From contig JALOPC010000091.1 of assembly GCA_025454095.1 (NCBI GenBank), positions 1 through 6,375 of the forward strand: 6,375 nucleotides of DNA, in the 5' to 3' direction. Every line of letters starts with the position of its first letter. Positions within the stretch are counted from its first letter, which is position 1. The stretch comes from Syntrophales bacterium (GTDB lineage Bacteria; Desulfobacterota; Syntrophia; Syntrophales; UBA2192). Below the pieces are notes generated by a model. The model searched no databases and was not told where the DNA came from. It saw only the letters and a list, made by a program, of their open reading frames with translations. This document shows, piece by piece, positions 5,380 through 6,375 of this stretch. Made by a program: the position numbers and the translations under genes.

Positions 5380-6375
5380 ATGGGAGTTTCGGGAGCGCCG
5401 ATGACGCCGTCCGCCATCCAACAGCTCGCGCGGGATGGCCTGCAGCAGGTCCGGGACGCCTGCGGCAGGATGCAGATCCTCTCGCTCGACCGCCGGCTCG
5501 AGGCCTGCGAGGCGTTGTTCATCGAGAACCCGCCCATCGACGTGGCCATCCTCGGCCAGTTCAAGGCCGGCAAGAGTTCCTTCGTCAACAGCCTGATCGG
5601 GCGGGATGTCCTTCCCGTGGGCGTCGTCCCCGTCACGACGGTCATCACCCGCCTGCGGTTCGGCGAGCGGGAGCGGGCCGTCATCTCCTTCTACGACGGC
5701 ACGGCGGAGGAGATCCCCGTGAGCGCTCTCGACGAGTACACCTCAGAGGCGAAGAACCCCTCGAACGAGAAGAACGTGGAAACCGTCGACGTCGAGTTGC
5801 CGGGTCTTGCCGATTACGCGGGACTGCGGCTCGTCGACACCCCCGGCCTGGGGAGCGTCTTCAAGGCCCACATGGAGGTGTCGGCCAACTGGCTGCCCGA
5901 GGCTGGCGCCGCCGTCCTGGCGGTGAGCGCCGACCGGCCCCTGTCGGAAAACGACCTCCAGCTCATCCGCGAGCTGACGCAGTACACCCCGAGGATCGTC
6001 CTCCTGCTCACCAAGGCGGACCTGCTCACGCCCACCCAGCAGGAGGAGGTCGTCCGGTTTTTCGAGGCCACCCTGAAACGGGAGCTGAACCGGGAGTTTC
6101 CCATCTACCGTTATTCCACAAAGACCGAGACCGTTACATTCCGGCAACGGCTCGAGGCCGAGCTTTTCTTCGAGCTGGCCCTGAACCGTGACTTCGAGTT
6201 CCGCAAGATCCTCCAGCACAAGGCCAATTCCGTGATCCGCGGGTGCCTCGGCTACCTGGAGCTTGCCCTGAAAACATCCCTGCAGGCCGACGAGGACCGG
6301 GAGAGCCTGCGGCGGCAGATCCTCGACGAAAAGGTGAGCTTCGAATCCATGCGGGAGCAGCTCTTCTTCATCGCC
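5380..6375 (+). CDS. Dynamin-family GTPase, first gene behind the fluoride riboswitch (3' end beyond window)
   Basis: The visible 332 residues are the N-terminal part of a bacterial dynamin-like protein, open to the window edge. GTPase motifs are complete: G1 GQFKAGKSS (59-67), G2 threonines in VVPVTT (82-87), G3 DTPGLG (153-158), G4 TKAD (211-214). Helices before the P-loop (10-50) and after the G domain (about 255-330) would build the neck and stalk. Such proteins hydrolyse GTP while remodelling or protecting membranes; bacterial relatives act in membrane repair, vesiculation or phage defence. The ATG at 5380 has GGAGGAG 7 nt upstream; an in-frame ATG at 5401 lacks such a site. The riboswitch ends 29 nt before the start, so this gene is its direct target. 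A fluoride exporter could follow downstream, outside the window. Codon use is GC-rich like its neighbours, with no sign of recent transfer. Confidence 0.93.
   Translation, partial: MGVSGAPMTPSAIQQLARDGLQQVRDACGRMQILSLDRRLEACEALFIENPPIDVAILGQFKAGKSSFVNSLIGRDVLPVGVVPVTTVITRLRFGERERAVISFYDGTAEEIPVSALDEYTSEAKNPSNEKNVETVDVELPGLADYAGLRLVDTPGLGSVFKAHMEVSANWLPEAGAAVLAVSADRPLSENDLQLIRELTQYTPRIVLLLTKADLLTPTQQEEVVRFFEATLKRELNREFPIYRYSTKTETVTFRQRLEAELFFELALNRDFEFRKILQHKANSVIRGCLGYLELALKTSLQADEDRESLRRQILDEKVSFESMREQLFFIA

Noticed and set aside
5169..5684. 171-residue minus-strand frame across the riboswitch
   Set aside because: It overlaps the aptamer, its promoter and the GTPase P-loop region, and has no domain or ribosome site.

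Overview
The window looks like chromosomal DNA of a GC-rich, flagellated Gram-negative bacterium, most likely a deltaproteobacterium (Desulfobacterota). This is inferred from a lipobox lipoprotein, a near-consensus sigma-28 (FliA) promoter before a flagellar rod-type gene, a sigma-54-type promoter, two small diiron/rubrerythrin-like genes, and an AAATCCCCC-type palindromic repeat of the kind I associate with that phylum. No tRNA, rRNA, CRISPR array, transposase or integrase was seen.

Left part (1-605). A minus-strand sigma-70 promoter (132-160) fires off the left edge. Back to back with it, a -24/-12 (sigma-54) promoter (182-197) faces right into a roughly 240-nt leader that can fold extensively, then a 24-26 residue single-helix membrane peptide (454-528) and an intrinsic terminator (559-605). 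Together these look like a complete unit for one micro-protein, too short for normal gene callers.

Middle (604-3062, minus strand). Three genes lie in tandem behind an extended -10 promoter: a 548-residue fusion of an ICMT/PEMT-type membrane methyltransferase with a PQQ glucose/sorbosone dehydrogenase-like beta-propeller, a ferritin-like diiron protein, and a 75-residue protein of unknown function. Upstream are a minimal 116-residue flagellar rod/hook-family protein with its own FliA promoter, and a 74-residue unknown protein.

Right part (3837-6375). A sigma-70 promoter drives a lipoprotein with a coiled coil and a C-terminal LytR_C domain (plus strand). A potential G-quadruplex and a 58-nt palindrome separate it from a second ferritin-like gene on the minus strand. 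Divergent from that gene, a sigma-70 promoter is followed at once by a textbook fluoride (crcB-motif) riboswitch. The switch's 3' strand can instead pair with the Shine-Dalgarno of the next gene in a terminator-like hairpin whose U-tract directly precedes the ATG. The gene controlled is not a fluoride exporter but a dynamin-family GTPase, which runs off the right edge. This is the most striking arrangement in the window: it implies that a membrane-remodelling GTPase is induced by fluoride.

The intergenic stretches are unusually rich in legible regulation: four or five promoters of three sigma classes, a riboswitch, two U-tract hairpins and several operator-like repeats.
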